Notes: generated from the sequence alone by a model not told the origin. A DNA stretch of 64,000 nt from Candidatus Enterococcus myersii (GCF_017316025.1 NZ_JAFLVT010000004.1:1-64000); one strand, 5' to 3'; counted from the stretch's first letter, positions 1 to 11,363 are shown. Numbers and translations are program-made.

Positions 1-99
1 AGACTGTTAAGCTCAAATAAAAATTAACTTTGCTAGCTATTGCTTGCATGTTGTTTGCTTCTATAAAAGAAGCGCCCTACACATTGGTTCGTTTGCTTG

Positions 100-121
100 C
101 TTTGTTCAGTTTTCAAAGGTC
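100..121 (-). promoter_or_regulatory. rRNA leader boxA-like antitermination element
   Basis: Read on the minus strand this segment gives GACCTTTGAAAACTGAACAA, the leader element typically found just upstream of Firmicute 16S genes. It lies downstream of two strong tandem promoters, so the 16S gene should start just left of position 1. The 16S gene itself is not in the window, so the assignment rests on the leader and promoters only. Confidence 0.7.
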
Positions 122-192
122 TACTTGCGAAGTTAAATGTATTTATTTAACTTGCAGTTGGTTGCTTTTTGAAATGTTTCAGCAACTCTTAT

Positions 193-221
193 ATCTTATC
201 AGCTGACTTAATTTCTGTCAA
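193..221 (-). promoter_or_regulatory. rRNA operon promoter P2
   Basis: On the minus strand there is a perfect -35 TTGACA (221-216), a 17-base spacer and -10 TAAGAT (198-193). It is preceded by an A/T-rich stretch that could act as an UP element. It is the second of two tandem promoters pointing left, towards the leader and the presumed 16S gene beyond the edge. Confidence 0.8.
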
Positions 222-228
222 CTGTTTT

Positions 229-257
229 TTTCAAAAAGTTTTAAAAACTTTTTGAAA
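229..257. repeat. Perfect inverted repeat between the tandem rRNA promoters
   Basis: Two perfect 14-base arms (229-242 and 244-257) flank a single centre base, making a T/A-rich palindrome directly upstream of the P2 -35 box. It could be a protein-binding site, a transcript hairpin in the P1 RNA, or simply UP-element-like DNA. There is no direct evidence for any of these. Confidence 0.6.
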
Positions 258-297
258 TGATATTTCAGAAGTTCGCCGCTCATCAAGCAACTCCGTT

Positions 298-326
298 AGT
301 TTAGCAAGTAGTTAGCTTGCTGTCAA
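298..326 (-). promoter_or_regulatory. rRNA operon promoter P1
   Basis: The minus strand shows TTGACA (326-321), a 17-base spacer and TAAACT (303-298), with a run of A/T upstream. The paired consensus promoters, the boxA-like leader downstream and the lysS neighbour (lysS lies next to an rRNA operon in E. faecalis, from memory) support an rRNA operon transcribed leftwards. Confidence 0.8.
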
Positions 327-553
327 CAAGTTTTTTTGTTTTTTTCAAAACTTTTTTCTTGTGACTTTTGAAAATAGCCAAGTCGCTAACGGACAAGTAA
401 TAATATACCAACTAAATCGTATCAGGTCAACGATTTTATCTATATTTTTTTGTTTTTTTGTATACCCGATTAATATAAAGTTGCTACATCATAATCATTC
501 GTGAATAAAGCTTTTTCAGTTTTATTATTCACTTGTTTTTCGCTGGTAAATCA

Positions 554-604
554 TAAAAAAAGAGTTCTTGAAAACCAATTTGAAACTGGTTTTCAAGAAC
601 TCTT
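554..604 (-). terminator. Terminator of lysS
   Basis: A 17-base perfect stem (561-577 with 587-603) is followed on the minus strand by a T-run (560-554). It lies eight bases after the lysS stop codon and ends the long leftward operon before the rRNA promoters. Confidence 0.9.
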
Positions 605-611
605 AGAAATT

Positions 612-2147
<1,536 letters not shown>

Positions 2148-2238
2148 TTATCCATTACAAGTTAAATTTTGTAACCCAAAAAAATTGCCAACTACTATAA
2201 CTCTCTAGTCTATTCTTCCTTATAATGCCAATGAAACC

Positions 2239-2278
2239 AAAAAAAAGCAAGCCGAAAATCAGCTTCGGCTTGAAAAAA
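2239..2278 (-). terminator. Terminator between dusB and lysS
   Basis: The stem CAAGCCGA/TCGGCTTG (2248-2255 with 2265-2272) is followed on the minus strand by a run of T. It sits just after dusB and suggests that lysS is at least partly separately transcribed. Confidence 0.8.
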
Positions 2279-2286
2279 AGCTTAGA

Positions 2287-3297
2287 TTAATGTGCGCTGT
2301 GGGCCAATTGCGCACCTTGTATTTTGGCGACAAAATCATCTAAAATTGCGACAATTGTTGCTTGATCTTCTGCTTGATTAACAGCTACTTTTGTTTTAGC
2401 TGCTCGCGGAATCCCTTTTAAGTAATAGGATGCATGTTGGCGAAATTCTCTTGCCGCTACCATCTCACCTTTTAAGTCAACTAAACGTTGCAAATGAACT
2501 TTAGCAGTTTGAATTTTTTCAGCTGGAGTTGGTTCGTCAATGAGCTCACCTGTAGCTAAATAGCGTTCGGTACGGTGAATCATCCACGGATTACCCAATG
2601 CTGCTCTACCAATCATCACACCATCAACACCGACTTCATCTAGCATTCTTTTAGCATCTTGCGGTGTTTTCACGTCACCATTACCCATAAAAGGAATACT
2701 AATGTTCTTTTTAACTTCTTTTAAAATATCCCAGTTAGCTTTTCCTTCATACATTTGTACCCGCGTGCGACCGTGCATTGCGATTGCTGACGCCCCGCCA
2801 GCTTCGGCAGCTTTCGCATTTTCAACAGCAAAAACATGTTGATCGTCCCAGCCAATTCGCATTTTGACGGTAACTGGGATATCCACTGCGCTTGTTACTG
2901 CTGCTACCATTTCATGGACCTTGTTGGGATCTAGTAACCACTTCGCACCAGCTTCGGCTTTAATAACTTTGTTAACCGGACACCCCATGTTGATGTCAAT
3001 GATATCTGCTTGGGTGTTTTCAGCAACAAACTTCGCAGCTTCAACTAAAGAATCTTTATTGCCACCAAAAATTTGAACGCTTAAAGGATGTTCGTTTTCA
3101 TCAATGTAAAGCATTTCTAATGTCTTTTTGTTACGAAAATGAATTCCTTGGTCACTAATCATTTCACAGACTACTAAGCCTGCACCAAATTCTTTGACCG
3201 TTACTCGAAATGCGGCATTGGTAATCCCCGCCATTGGCGCCACGACAACCCGATTAGGAATTTCCACGTTGCCGATTTTCCATGTTTGATTAGTCAT
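2287..3297 (-). CDS. dusB: tRNA-dihydrouridine synthase, DusB/NifR3 type
   Basis: An FMN-dependent enzyme that reduces uridines in the tRNA D-loop to dihydrouridine. The 336-residue TIM-barrel sequence shows the N-terminal APMAGITN segment (20-27) and the catalytic cysteine in [10 protein letters not shown] (Cys106). A later HGRTR motif lies in the FMN/tRNA-binding part. The ATG start overlaps the hslO stop by eight bases, so translation is probably coupled to hslO. The hslO-dusB-lysS order is, from memory, conserved in enterococci. The DusB subgroup name is a family-level call. Confidence 0.93.
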   Translation of the reverse strand: MTNQTWKIGNVEIPNRVVVAPMAGITNAAFRVTVKEFGAGLVVCEMISDQGIHFRNKKTLEMLYIDENEHPLSVQIFGGNKDSLVEAAKFVAENTQADIIDINMGCPVNKVIKAEAGAKWLLDPNKVHEMVAAVTSAVDIPVTVKMRIGWDDQHVFAVENAKAAEAGGASAIAMHGRTRVQMYEGKANWDILKEVKKNISIPFMGNGDVKTPQDAKRMLDEVGVDGVMIGRAALGNPWMIHRTERYLATGELIDEPTPAEKIQTAKVHLQRLVDLKGEMVAAREFRQHASYYLKGIPRAAKTKVAVNQAEDQATIVAILDDFVAKIQGAQLAHSAH

Positions 3298-4177
3298 TTT
3301 TTACTGCCTCCTGCATTAAAGCTTCCAAGTCTTTTTCCGTGTATTCATATTTATTGCCACAAAACGCACAAACTGCTTCAGCGCCATGGTCTTCATCAAT
3401 CATCGCTTTAATTTCATCAGGTCCTAAAGCAATAATTGCTTCAGCAAACTTGTCTTTAGAACAATCACACTTAAATTGGACGGTTTTTTCTTCTAGGATC
3501 ATTAAATCAGTGTCAGGTAATAACGCATCTAAAATTTCTTCTGGTTTTTTCCCAGCATCTAATAAATCAGAAACCCGTGGCATATTGGCTAAGTTGGTTT
3601 CAATAGCTGTAATGATTTCATCTGTAGCTCCCGGCATCATTTGCAGCATAAAACCGCCAGCAGTTTTAATACTATCGTCCGTATCCACTAAGACACTCAA
3701 ACCGACAGCAGAAGGAATTTGCTCTGAAACAGCTAAGTAATAGGTGAAGTCTTCTCCCAATTCACCAGAAACAAGCGGCGTTTGACCAGAAAATGGTTCT
3801 TTTAATCCCAAGTCTTTAATAACGGTGAACATCCCTTTTGTCCCGACTGCTCCCCGTACATCAATTTTGCCAGCTTCGTTAAGAGGTAAACTTAAGTGAG
3901 GATTTTTAATGTAGCTTTTTACATCGCCATAACCATTACTATCCACCACAATCGCCCCAGCAGGACCATCTCCTTCTACTTTAACCGTTAATTTATCGTC
4001 ACCTTTTAAAGTAGCCCCTAATAATAAACTTCCTACTAAGGTACGACCTAATGCAGCCGAAGACGTGTTCCATGTATCGTGACGTTTTTGGGCTTCTGTC
4101 ACTGTTTTTGTAGCATCTACTGCATATGCTCGGACTAAACCGCCATAAGCCAATGCTTTAATTAAATAATCACTCAT
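3290..4177 (-). CDS. hslO: Redox-regulated chaperone Hsp33
   Basis: A cytoplasmic holdase activated by disulfide formation under oxidative stress. The C-terminal zinc switch is intact: CDC (Cys237, Cys239) and CAFC (Cys270, Cys273). I place the start at the ATG at 4177, which begins MSDYLIKAL and has AAAGGAG in front, giving 295 residues. The frame stays open to 4267, but that extension would begin almost at the transcription start of the promoter at 4278-4306 and has no ribosome site. The stop overlaps dusB, so the two are co-transcribed. Confidence 0.95.
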   Translation of the reverse strand: MSDYLIKALAYGGLVRAYAVDATKTVTEAQKRHDTWNTSSAALGRTLVGSLLLGATLKGDDKLTVKVEGDGPAGAIVVDSNGYGDVKSYIKNPHLSLPLNEAGKIDVRGAVGTKGMFTVIKDLGLKEPFSGQTPLVSGELGEDFTYYLAVSEQIPSAVGLSVLVDTDDSIKTAGGFMLQMMPGATDEIITAIETNLANMPRVSDLLDAGKKPEEILDALLPDTDLMILEEKTVQFKCDCSKDKFAEAIIALGPDEIKAMIDEDHGAEAVCAFCGNKYEYTEKDLEALMQEAVKND

Positions 4178-4277
4178 GATTTTGCTCCTTTGTCGTTTAA
4201 TAATTGCGTGGCAAGTTAAAAGATAAATTTCACTTGCTGACAGTCCAACCTGCAACTGACTTGGCATTCATTTCTGA

Positions 4278-4306
4278 ATCATACAAGGAAGTTGCATTTT
4301 TTTCAA
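4278..4306 (-). promoter_or_regulatory. Promoter of hslO-dusB
   Basis: The minus strand shows TTGAAA (4306-4301), exactly 17 bases, then TATGAT (4283-4278). It is about 100 bases upstream of the hslO ATG and supports the shorter hslO start. The rest of the 430-base gap (4178-4607) holds a small hairpin at about 4383-4408 followed by T-rich sequence, and the terminator of the next gene. I see no further gene. Confidence 0.75.
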
Positions 4307-4560
4307 CTTTATCAGATTGAATTAAGAAAAAGTATGAAAAAACTCCCTGTACTTTTCCACTCTTGTCATTTCCTTGCAAAAAACACCTGAAGGAATCCTT
4401 CAAGCCTAAGCCATAAAACTAAAATTTCGATACATGGCTGCTTAGACGCAATAAAATTTTTGCTTATTGGCGATTAAGCGAGTTTGCAAAACCAGACATC
4501 GTTATGACGGCTGCTGCAATGTTTTTACTGGTGAAAAAAACTTATATTTTCTTATCTGAC

Positions 4561-4592
4561 AAAAAAGAGACCTCTTGCCATAAGAAGCCTCT
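4561..4592 (-). terminator. Terminator of the LOR-fold gene
   Basis: An 11-pair stem with a few G-U pairs (left arm from 4592, right arm to 4566) is followed on the minus strand by a T-run. It lies just after the stop codon at 4608. Confidence 0.8.
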
Positions 4593-4607
4593 TTCACCGC
4601 CACTAGC

Positions 4608-5105
4608 TTAACTACTTGCAGAAGATGCCGCTGCATTGTCATCTGCTTTGACACAATCAATTGCTACGACTAAAGCAACGATTAGTTTTTCATAACGTTC
4701 ATCAAAAACTGTCACTTCATACGTATCTCCCCATGAAACCCAGCGTTTATTGATAACTGCAATTTGCAGACCGTCTTTTACAACTTCAAAGTCCATATCC
4801 CACCAATTTCCCTGCACACTAATTCCGTCTGCTTCAATATGGTAGCGCGCTTTAAATAAAGTCAATTCCTTTTTAATCACAATGGCCGCCTCATCATCAA
4901 TCATAACTGTAAACTGAGGCAAAAGCGCTAAAACTTTTTTGGTAATTTCACCGATAACGTGATCATTGCGATCAAAAATCGTGAACTGCTTTGGAATTTT
5001 CAAAAAACTACCTTGAACATGATATAAAGGTTCTTGGTCGGCATCGGTCACGTTAAATTTCTCACCAATACTAAACACTTTTTGTTTGATATAAAGCTTT
5101 CTCAC
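4608..5105 (-). CDS. LURP-one-related (LOR/YxjI family) protein
   Basis: A 165-residue protein with the pattern of the LURP-one-related fold (a Tubby-like beta-barrel): an opening basic strand (MRKLYIKQKVFSIGEKF) and then repeated short beta segments such as FLKIPKQFTIFD and VIGEITKKV. The biochemical role of the bacterial family is not established. Alternating acidic and hydrophobic strands and the absence of membrane segments point to a cytoplasmic protein. The start is GTG with GAGGAG five bases upstream. It has its own terminator and lies between ftsH and hslO. The family call is fairly secure; no function is assigned. Confidence 0.8.
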   Translation of the reverse strand: MRKLYIKQKVFSIGEKFNVTDADQEPLYHVQGSFLKIPKQFTIFDRNDHVIGEITKKVLALLPQFTVMIDDEAAIVIKKELTLFKARYHIEADGISVQGNWWDMDFEVVKDGLQIAVINKRWVSWGDTYEVTVFDERYEKLIVALVVAIDCVKADDNAAASSASS

Positions 5106-5152
5106 ACAGACTCCTCATTTCTTTATTTAATATAAATTCGCTTCATTATATG

Positions 5153-5188
5153 AAAAAAAGACGCAATAGTAAAAACTATCACGTCTTA
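5153..5188 (-). terminator. Terminator of ftsH
   Basis: The arms AAGACG..ATAGT and ACTAT..CGTCTT (5158-5170 with 5175-5187) form a long stem, followed on the minus strand by a run of T. It closes the tilS-hpt-ftsH unit. Confidence 0.85.
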
Positions 5189-5200
5189 TGAAACATAAGA

Positions 5201-7336
5201 TTATGCATCTTTGTCTGTTTCATCTTTTTCTTGTTTCAATTCATCTTGAACTTCTTTTGTTTCTTGTTCTGGATGGAACTCTGCTTCTTTTGCTTCAGCA
5301 TCGAAGTAGTCTTTTGCTTCTTCAAAATCTTGTTTTTCTTCAGCTTGTTTTTGCGCATCTTTTTCTTCTAATGCGCGTTTAGCTTCTTCAAAGGTTTGTG
5401 CTTTTTCAGAAGGATACTCTTCTGTTTCTGTTCCTGCTGGCATTTTACCTTCTTCAAACAAGGATTTAATGGCTTTAGCATCCAATGTTTCGTGCTCTAA
5501 TAATTTTTCAGCAATCAACTTATGCTGCGCCCGGTGCGCTTCAATAATTTCATGCGCTTTTTGGTGCGCTTCATTTAGGATACGACGTACTTCTTGGTCA
5601 ATTTCATAGGCTACTTGTTCAGAGTAAGCTTTTGTTTGACCATAATCACGACCGACAAAGACTTGGTGATTGCCTTCATATTGAACCGGACCTAATTTAT
5701 CACTCATTCCGTATTCAGTTACCATACTGCGGGCAAGACCTGTCGCTTGTTCAAAGTCATTAGATGCTCCTGTGGATTTCACACCAAAAATTATTTCTTC
5801 AGCAGTCCGTCCACCTAAAAGCCCAACGATTTGTTCAAACATATCATCTTTGGTCATTAACATTTGATCTTCTTTTGGTAAAGCAATCATATAACCGCCA
5901 GCACGACCCCGTGGGATAATCGTTACTTTATGGACAATACGAGCACGAGATAGAACTAAACCAACAATCGTATGTCCGGCTTCGTGGTAAGCCACCATTT
6001 CTCTTTCCCGTTTGCTGATTACTTTGTCTTTTTTCGCAGGACCGGCAATAACGCGATCTTCTGCTTCATCAATATCAGAAGCATCGATTTTCTTCTTATT
6101 CCGACGAGCAGCTACTAAAGCAGCTTCGTTCAAGACGTTTTCTAAATCTGCCCCCGCAAAACCAGGCGTTTGTTGGGCAATAACTTTCAAATCAACATCG
6201 TCAGCTAACGGCTTGTTCCGGGCATGAACACGTAAAATTGCTTCACGACCTTTAACGTCAGGACGACCAACTAAAATTTGACGGTCAAAACGACCTGGAC
6301 GTAATAACGCTGGGTCTAATACGTCAGAACGGTTTGTTGCAGCGATAACGATAACGCCTTCGTTGCCATCAAAACCATCCATTTCAACGAGTAATTGGTT
6401 CAAGGTTTGTTCACGTTCATCGTGACCGCCTCCCATACCCGCGCCACGTTGGCGACCAACAGCATCGATTTCATCAATAAAGATAATCGCAGGTGCATTT
6501 TTCTTCGCAGTTTCAAACAAGTCTCTTACCCGAGATGCTCCGACACCGACGAACATTTCAACGAAGTCAGAACCTGAAATGGAATAAAACGGTACGCCAG
6601 CTTCGCCTGCTACGGCTTTAGCAAGTAATGTTTTACCAGTTCCGGGAGGTCCTTCTAATAACACACCGGCAGGAATTCTTGCGCCTAATTCAACAAAGCG
6701 ACGTGGATCTTTTAAGAATTCAACTACTTCGACTAGTTCTTGTTTTTCTTCTTCGGCACCGGCAACGTCAGAGAAACGAACCCGATTGGCTTTTTTGTCA
6801 GCTTCTTTGGCTTTTGATTTGCCAAAGTTCATAACACGGCCGCCACCGCCACCGCCGCCACCTTGTTGTCCCATCATCATGTAGAAGAAGAAAATGATGA
6901 TCACAAGTGGTAAGAAGGTCATTAGAAGAGAAATCCAAAGACCACTATTTGACTCTTCTTTAATTACTGTTTTCACGTCTTCTTGATCCGCTAGTGCAGT
7001 AACTTCTTTCAATGTATTATCGTTTGGTAAAATCGTTGTGGCAAAGTGCGTTGACTCGCTGCTTGTTTCGCCCCAAACGGTTAACCCATTATTGTTTTCT
7101 ACTTTTTGTTTGTCCTTGTATTCCCCGGTAATTTTATAAACACCATTCACCGGCTGTACACTAAATGACTTCACTTTACCGTCAGATAGTTGTTGGCGGA
7201 AAGTAGAGTACTCGATATCTGGCGATTGTTGGCTGTTATTTCCAAATAAGAAATAAACCACCGTAATCATGGCCAAAAGCACGAGTACATAGTATAAGGT
7301 ATTTTTTAACATACCATTATTACCTTTTTTGTTCAT
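5201..7336 (-). CDS. ftsH: ATP-dependent zinc metalloprotease FtsH
   Basis: A membrane-bound AAA+ protease that degrades misfolded membrane proteins and short-lived regulators. In order: TM1 (about 11-31), an extracytoplasmic segment, TM2 (about 133-155), a glycine-rich linker (159-166), Walker A GPPGTGKT (229-236), Walker B IIFIDEID (284-291), the arginine-finger region, and the zinc motif HEAGH (451-455). The last 80 or so residues form an acidic, Lys/Glu/Gln-rich tail that makes the protein somewhat longer (711) than the E. coli enzyme. AAGGAGG precedes the ATG. It lies downstream of hpt with a 155-base gap. Confidence 0.97.
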   Translation of the reverse strand: MNKKGNNGMLKNTLYYVLVLLAMITVVYFLFGNNSQQSPDIEYSTFRQQLSDGKVKSFSVQPVNGVYKITGEYKDKQKVENNNGLTVWGETSSESTHFATTILPNDNTLKEVTALADQEDVKTVIKEESNSGLWISLLMTFLPLVIIIFFFYMMMGQQGGGGGGGGRVMNFGKSKAKEADKKANRVRFSDVAGAEEEKQELVEVVEFLKDPRRFVELGARIPAGVLLEGPPGTGKTLLAKAVAGEAGVPFYSISGSDFVEMFVGVGASRVRDLFETAKKNAPAIIFIDEIDAVGRQRGAGMGGGHDEREQTLNQLLVEMDGFDGNEGVIVIAATNRSDVLDPALLRPGRFDRQILVGRPDVKGREAILRVHARNKPLADDVDLKVIAQQTPGFAGADLENVLNEAALVAARRNKKKIDASDIDEAEDRVIAGPAKKDKVISKREREMVAYHEAGHTIVGLVLSRARIVHKVTIIPRGRAGGYMIALPKEDQMLMTKDDMFEQIVGLLGGRTAEEIIFGVKSTGASNDFEQATGLARSMVTEYGMSDKLGPVQYEGNHQVFVGRDYGQTKAYSEQVAYEIDQEVRRILNEAHQKAHEIIEAHRAQHKLIAEKLLEHETLDAKAIKSLFEEGKMPAGTETEEYPSEKAQTFEEAKRALEEKDAQKQAEEKQDFEEAKDYFDAEAKEAEFHPEQETKEVQDELKQEKDETDKDA

Positions 7337-7491
7337 GCTTGCCCTCCTTAATTAATCGAAAGTCTTTTTTTGAAAAATCGTTATTTTAAAACAACTCTTT
7401 TCCGTTTAAAAAAGGTCCTTCAAATATTGTTTGTGTGATTTTTATCAATCCTGACCATTTTATTGTATCACAAGTCATTTCATTTAGCGGA

Positions 7492-8037
7492 TTAATTTGA
7501 TTCGTAAACGCTAGGTTTTAAAACGCCTACATAGGGTAGGTTGCGGTATTGTTCGATATAGTCTAAGCCATAGCCTACGACGAATTCATTTGGTACATCA
7601 AAACCCACATAATCCGCTTCAATATCTACTACGCGGCCTTCAGGTTTATCTAATAATGTTACGATTTTGACTGAATTGGCTTTGCGGTATTTAAATAAAT
7701 CGACTAAATAAGCCAACGTCCGGCCACTATCAATAATATCTTCTACTATTAATAGATCCCGGCCTTCAACATTTGTATCTAAATCTTTTAAAATTTTAAC
7801 CTCACCAGAAGATACAGTAGCGTTGCCATAACTTGAAACATCCATAAAGTCTAATTCCAAATAGCAGTCCATTTCACGGCAAATATCCGCCATAAAATTA
7901 ATTGAACCTTTTAAAACACCGATCACAAGGGGATTTTTATCCTTGTATTCTGCTGCTAATTCTTCTCCTAGTTCCTTACAGCGGGCGTTGATTTCTTCTC
8001 GTGATACAAGCACTTTTTCAATATCTTTTGCTAACAT
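7492..8037 (-). CDS. hpt: Hypoxanthine phosphoribosyltransferase
   Basis: Purine salvage: converts hypoxanthine or guanine plus PRPP to IMP or GMP. The 181-residue sequence carries the PRPP-binding motif [10 protein letters not shown] (98-107) and the LKGS loop (42-45), both diagnostic of the type I PRTase fold. The start is ATG with AAGGAG. It follows tilS after a 36-base gap. The tilS-hpt-ftsH order is widely conserved in Firmicutes, so co-transcription is likely. Confidence 0.96.
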   Translation of the reverse strand: MLAKDIEKVLVSREEINARCKELGEELAAEYKDKNPLVIGVLKGSINFMADICREMDCYLELDFMDVSSYGNATVSSGEVKILKDLDTNVEGRDLLIVEDIIDSGRTLAYLVDLFKYRKANSVKIVTLLDKPEGRVVDIEADYVGFDVPNEFVVGYGLDYIEQYRNLPYVGVLKPSVYESN

Positions 8038-8073
8038 GTCTGTCTCCTTATTTTACTATCACCAATGGATAGA

Positions 8074-9450
8074 TTATTGGTATTTATAAAGCAGTCTGTA
8101 GTGTATTTTATCAGTTTCTACAGCAATACTCAAATAAGAAAAGGCAATTGGTAGCACTGCCAAGACTTGATTGTTCGTATCTGTCACAACCCACGTTTTT
8201 TCCCGTCTATCATTGGGAATTTTTTTATCAATTAAAATGCGGCTAACCTTTTTGCGTAAGCTTTCTTTTAGTTGAATGCGATCCCCATCCACTCTTTTTC
8301 TAATAATCACCTCATTGGGGAAGTTTAATGCCAAAGGTTGACTGATTTCTGACCAAAGTTTGACTTTTTCGGGAAGATTAACATTTTCATCTACAGAAAC
8401 AATAGCTAGCCATTCATTTTCAGACAAAAACCCACTATCGCCTACTTTAAAATGAAAAGTTTGCGCCTTATTAACAGTTGGCTTTTTGCCAATCGTCAGT
8501 TCATCATACATTTTTAAAACTTGCCACGTTGCTGCGATATCCAATTGCCATTGGGCTTTGTCTGCTGTCAGAAGCGCCAAAATTCGTTGCAAGTTTTCTT
8601 CAGTAATGGTCACCTCACAACTGCGTTTTAGTTTTTGAGCCAAATACTGCAAGGTAAAATAACGTTCTCTTATTGGTAAGGTCAAAAAGGCGCTAACCTT
8701 AAAACTTAAACTCTGCTCTATTTGCGTCACATTTGCGCTAACCCAAGCTGCCATTTTTTCTTCAATAATTTCTTCTGCCCAAATCAATTGTTGGGATAAT
8801 TGCTGAAAATGCGCTAAAATTTGGGGATTTTCTGCTTTTAAAAGCGGCGTTATCTGTTGACGAATTCGATTTCGCTGCACATCTAAATAGTAGTTGCTTT
8901 CATCTTCAAAATACGGCAACGCTTCTTTTTTAGCATAATCATAAATCTCTTCTTTGCTGTAGGGTAAGAGGGGACGAATTAATTTGCCGCCAGCAAAAGC
9001 TTGGCGCGCTTTAATTCCCATTGCATTTTTCAATTGGCCGTCTCGAATCATTTTCATCAGCATGGTTTCCAGTTGATCATCTGCATGGTGAGCAGTCATC
9101 AATGTGTCAAAGTAATAATCCTGCATCAGTTCAGTAAAAAAAGCATAGCGAAACCTTCGTGCCGCTTCTTCTACCCCGGCATGAGGAACATCCTCCCATT
9201 TTCGTTCATAAAAGGAGATGGCGTGTTCCTTACAATACTGAGCCAAATTCTGCGCTTCTTTGGCTGAACTTGGTCTTAGTTGATGATTAATATGGGCAAC
9301 TCCGATGGAAAAATCATATTTTCGACTCATTTTTGCCATTAAACGTAGCAACACAAAAGAATCTGCTCCACCAGAAACCGCTAATAATATTCGACTTCCT
9401 TGTTGCCAAAAGGCTTGTTTATTCCCCAACTGTTCAAATTCTCGTTCCAT
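8074..9450 (-). CDS. tilS: tRNA(Ile)-lysidine synthase
   Basis: Modifies the wobble cytidine of the AUA-reading tRNA-Ile to lysidine, an essential step for decoding AUA. The N-type ATP pyrophosphatase loop SGGADS (26-31) is intact, and the length (458) fits the full form with C-terminal tRNA-binding domains. AAGGAG precedes the ATG. Downstream are hpt and ftsH. Upstream, a plus-strand XRE gene separates it from the S1-domain gene. Confidence 0.95.
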   Translation of the reverse strand: MEREFEQLGNKQAFWQQGSRILLAVSGGADSFVLLRLMAKMSRKYDFSIGVAHINHQLRPSSAKEAQNLAQYCKEHAISFYERKWEDVPHAGVEEAARRFRYAFFTELMQDYYFDTLMTAHHADDQLETMLMKMIRDGQLKNAMGIKARQAFAGGKLIRPLLPYSKEEIYDYAKKEALPYFEDESNYYLDVQRNRIRQQITPLLKAENPQILAHFQQLSQQLIWAEEIIEEKMAAWVSANVTQIEQSLSFKVSAFLTLPIRERYFTLQYLAQKLKRSCEVTITEENLQRILALLTADKAQWQLDIAATWQVLKMYDELTIGKKPTVNKAQTFHFKVGDSGFLSENEWLAIVSVDENVNLPEKVKLWSEISQPLALNFPNEVIIRKRVDGDRIQLKESLRKKVSRILIDKKIPNDRREKTWVVTDTNNQVLAVLPIAFSYLSIAVETDKIHYRLLYKYQ

Positions 9451-9743
9451 CTTTCTCCTTCTTTAGGCACCAACACTTTTATCGCTGGTTGCGTCTTTTG
9501 CTGTTACTTTCTATTTTACACGATTGCGGCAAAATAAGAAGTAACAGTATCCAGCAAAAAAAGAAAAGTAACGCATTCCTTTCATCGATTAAAGTGCCTT
9601 AAAATCAGAATTGTAATATTTTTCTAGTCAATTTTTCACTAAGCTTGTGGATTAGAAATCTTTTACTCGTGACTTATTGTATGATCTGCAATATATTGGA
9701 TGGAAACAACACCTACCTGTGGGTAAATTATAGGAGTAGATAA

Positions 9744-10265
9744 ATGGAAATAGGAATTTTATTAAAAGAAAAAAGAATAGCCCACAAATTGACACAAGAA
9801 CAGCTAGCTGAGCAAATTTTTGTCTCAACAAAAACGATCTCAAATTGGGAAAACAATAAAACCACTCCAGATATTGATAGCCTGATTCTTTTAGCCAAAC
9901 TTTTTCATTTATCACTTGATAATCTATTATTGGAGGGATCAAATGTGGTAGAAAACATTAAGAAAATCGAGGCAACAAAGATAGTGGAGAAATACTTTCT
10001 TATTAGTTGGGTAACAAATATTATTTTCGGTCTAACTTTTGTTACGCAAAATTTTTTTGGTAAATTATCCTTATTTGCTATGGTTTGCTTGTCTTTAGGT
10101 ATGCTTTTAAACATGCTGGTATTGTTTTATTTTACAAAGCAATTGGCAACTACTAACACCACAGCTTGGCAATTTTTCAAAAATAGTCACCCTATTATTA
10201 GTGCAGGCATGTTGTTATCCCTTATCCTTTTATCCGCCTTAATAATTGCTTTCCTATTATTCTAG
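9744..10265 (+). CDS. XRE-family regulator with C-terminal membrane domain
   Basis: The 173-residue protein starts with a Cro/CI-type helix-turn-helix (about 4-60; LTQEQLAEQIFVSTKTISNW is the HTH core) and continues into three probable membrane helices (about 84-105, 109-131 and 152-172). This makes a membrane-tethered DNA-binding protein, perhaps an integral sensor. Ligand and targets are unknown. The start has AGGAG about eight bases upstream. It is the only plus-strand gene inside a long minus-strand housekeeping block and shares a bidirectional terminator with the S1 gene, so it may be a later insertion. Confidence 0.8.
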   Translation: MEIGILLKEKRIAHKLTQEQLAEQIFVSTKTISNWENNKTTPDIDSLILLAKLFHLSLDNLLLEGSNVVENIKKIEATKIVEKYFLISWVTNIIFGLTFVTQNFFGKLSLFAMVCLSLGMLLNMLVLFYFTKQLATTNTTAWQFFKNSHPIISAGMLLSLILLSALIIAFLLF

Positions 10266-10293
10266 CCTGATAAAAAATGATCAATTGAGCTAA

Positions 10294-10336
10294 GAAAAAA
10301 ACTGTACCGCAATAATTTTGCGGTACAGTTTTTTTA
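10294..10336. terminator. Bidirectional terminator between convergent genes
   Basis: A perfect 11-base stem (10302-10312 with 10318-10328) has A-runs on its left and T-runs on its right, so it can stop the XRE gene on plus and the S1-domain gene on minus. Confidence 0.9.
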
Positions 10337-10783
10337 GCTGCGACGGCCGCCACGGCCACCACGTTTGCCTTCTGTATTACGACGAAGTGAAGATAGGCGA
10401 TCATCACTGTCTTTTAAAAATGAACTCATCAATGAATCGAAGTCTTCTTTTTTATTAGCACTTACGCTAGGTCCTTTAGAAAATGGTTTCTTAGGAGCTG
10501 GACGACGACTTGGTTCTTTTTTGAATTCTTTTTTCTCTGCTTGTGGTTTATCTACTGCTTTGCGAATGGATAACCCAATTTTGCCGTCATCACCAACAGA
10601 TGTTACCAACACTGTTACCTCATCTCCGACTTTTAAAACGTCGTTGATGTCTTTGACAAAGCCATCTGATACTTCACTGATATGCACCAACCCAGTTTTA
10701 CGGTTACCCAAATCAATAAAAGCACCAAAATTTGTAATCCCCGACACTTTTCCTTGCAGCTTAGCTCCTACTTCGATTGACAT
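10334..10783 (-). CDS. S1 RNA-binding domain protein (YabR/GSP13-like)
   Basis: A 149-residue cytoplasmic protein. Residues 1-75 are one S1 OB-fold domain (GAKLQGKVSGITNFGAFIDL and the HISEVSDGFV segment), related to the S1 repeats of ribosomal protein S1 and polynucleotide phosphorylase. The rest is a basic Lys/Arg/Pro-rich tail ending in a Gly-Arg-rich stretch that should bind RNA non-specifically. It has AGGAGG upstream of the ATG and sits next to divIC, as in many Firmicutes. A role in translation or ribosome association is inference. Confidence 0.88.
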   Translation of the reverse strand: MSIEVGAKLQGKVSGITNFGAFIDLGNRKTGLVHISEVSDGFVKDINDVLKVGDEVTVLVTSVGDDGKIGLSIRKAVDKPQAEKKEFKKEPSRRPAPKKPFSKGPSVSANKKEDFDSLMSSFLKDSDDRLSSLRRNTEGKRGGRGGRRS

Positions 10784-10826
10784 AAAAGATTTGTTCCTCC
10801 TAGTTTAAACCTGAAATTTATATTTA

Positions 10827-11285
10827 CTACTCTTCAGCAGTAGATGACCCATTCGTCCGATCAATGGCTTTTTCCACTTTTGCGTCTTCTTGTTTATTGC
10901 TTTGATTATTCCCAGCGATAGGATAAACTTTTTCACCGTCTTTAGAATAATAAAAACGGCTGCGGGCAAGTTTTGCCACATAGTCTTCATCCTTTAGCAA
11001 AGCGACTTCTTTTTTCAATTGGTCGACATTGTTTGTTACTACCTTATTATCTGCCAGAGCTTCTTGTCTTATCGCTTCTAATTTCACCAAACGTTGATGA
11101 TCTGAAAAAAGTTGGAAACCGACAAAAGCAAAAATCAAAAAGGTAATGACTAAAAGTAACGTTAAACGACGACGTTTAAAAACAACCTTCCGATGTTGTT
11201 CTTGATATTTGGCAATTTGTTTTTTGACATATTCATTGTCAAGTTGTTCAACATTTTGATTGCGGCCATTTATCACGTCTGTCAC
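10827..11285 (-). CDS. divIC: Cell-division protein DivIC (FtsB-like septum initiator)
   Basis: A bitopic divisome protein that works with FtsL and DivIB. The 152 residues comprise a basic cytoplasmic N-terminus (to about 40), one membrane segment (about 41-60), a coiled-coil heptad region (about 65-105) and the conserved YVAKLARSRFYYSKDGE segment typical of DivIC/FtsB. The start is GTG; a second in-frame GTG three codons later is an alternative. It lies between rqcP and the S1-domain gene, the usual Firmicute order. Confidence 0.93.
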   Translation of the reverse strand: MTDVINGRNQNVEQLDNEYVKKQIAKYQEQHRKVVFKRRRLTLLLVITFLIFAFVGFQLFSDHQRLVKLEAIRQEALADNKVVTNNVDQLKKEVALLKDEDYVAKLARSRFYYSKDGEKVYPIAGNNQSNKQEDAKVEKAIDRTNGSSTAEE

Positions 11286-11363
11286 GTCCTTTCCTTACCT
11301 TGCGCAAATTGGATAATCCAAAATTAATTATAGCAACTTAAAGTAGGCTTGTCTAATGAATTT

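Noticed and set aside
4383-4408. Small hairpin followed by T-rich sequence in the hslO upstream gap
   Set aside because: The stem is only eight pairs with a G-U pair and a three-base loop, and a better terminator of the upstream gene lies at 4561-4592. It is listed here rather than as a terminator.
5188-5382. Plus-strand Leu-rich frame opposite the ftsH 3' end
   Set aside because: It is antisense to the Glu/Lys/Gln-rich tail of FtsH, which generates Leu/Phe codons on the other strand.
9652-9942. Minus-strand 96-codon frame overlapping the XRE gene start
   Set aside because: It is antisense to the well-supported XRE HTH coding sequence and has no ribosome site of its own.
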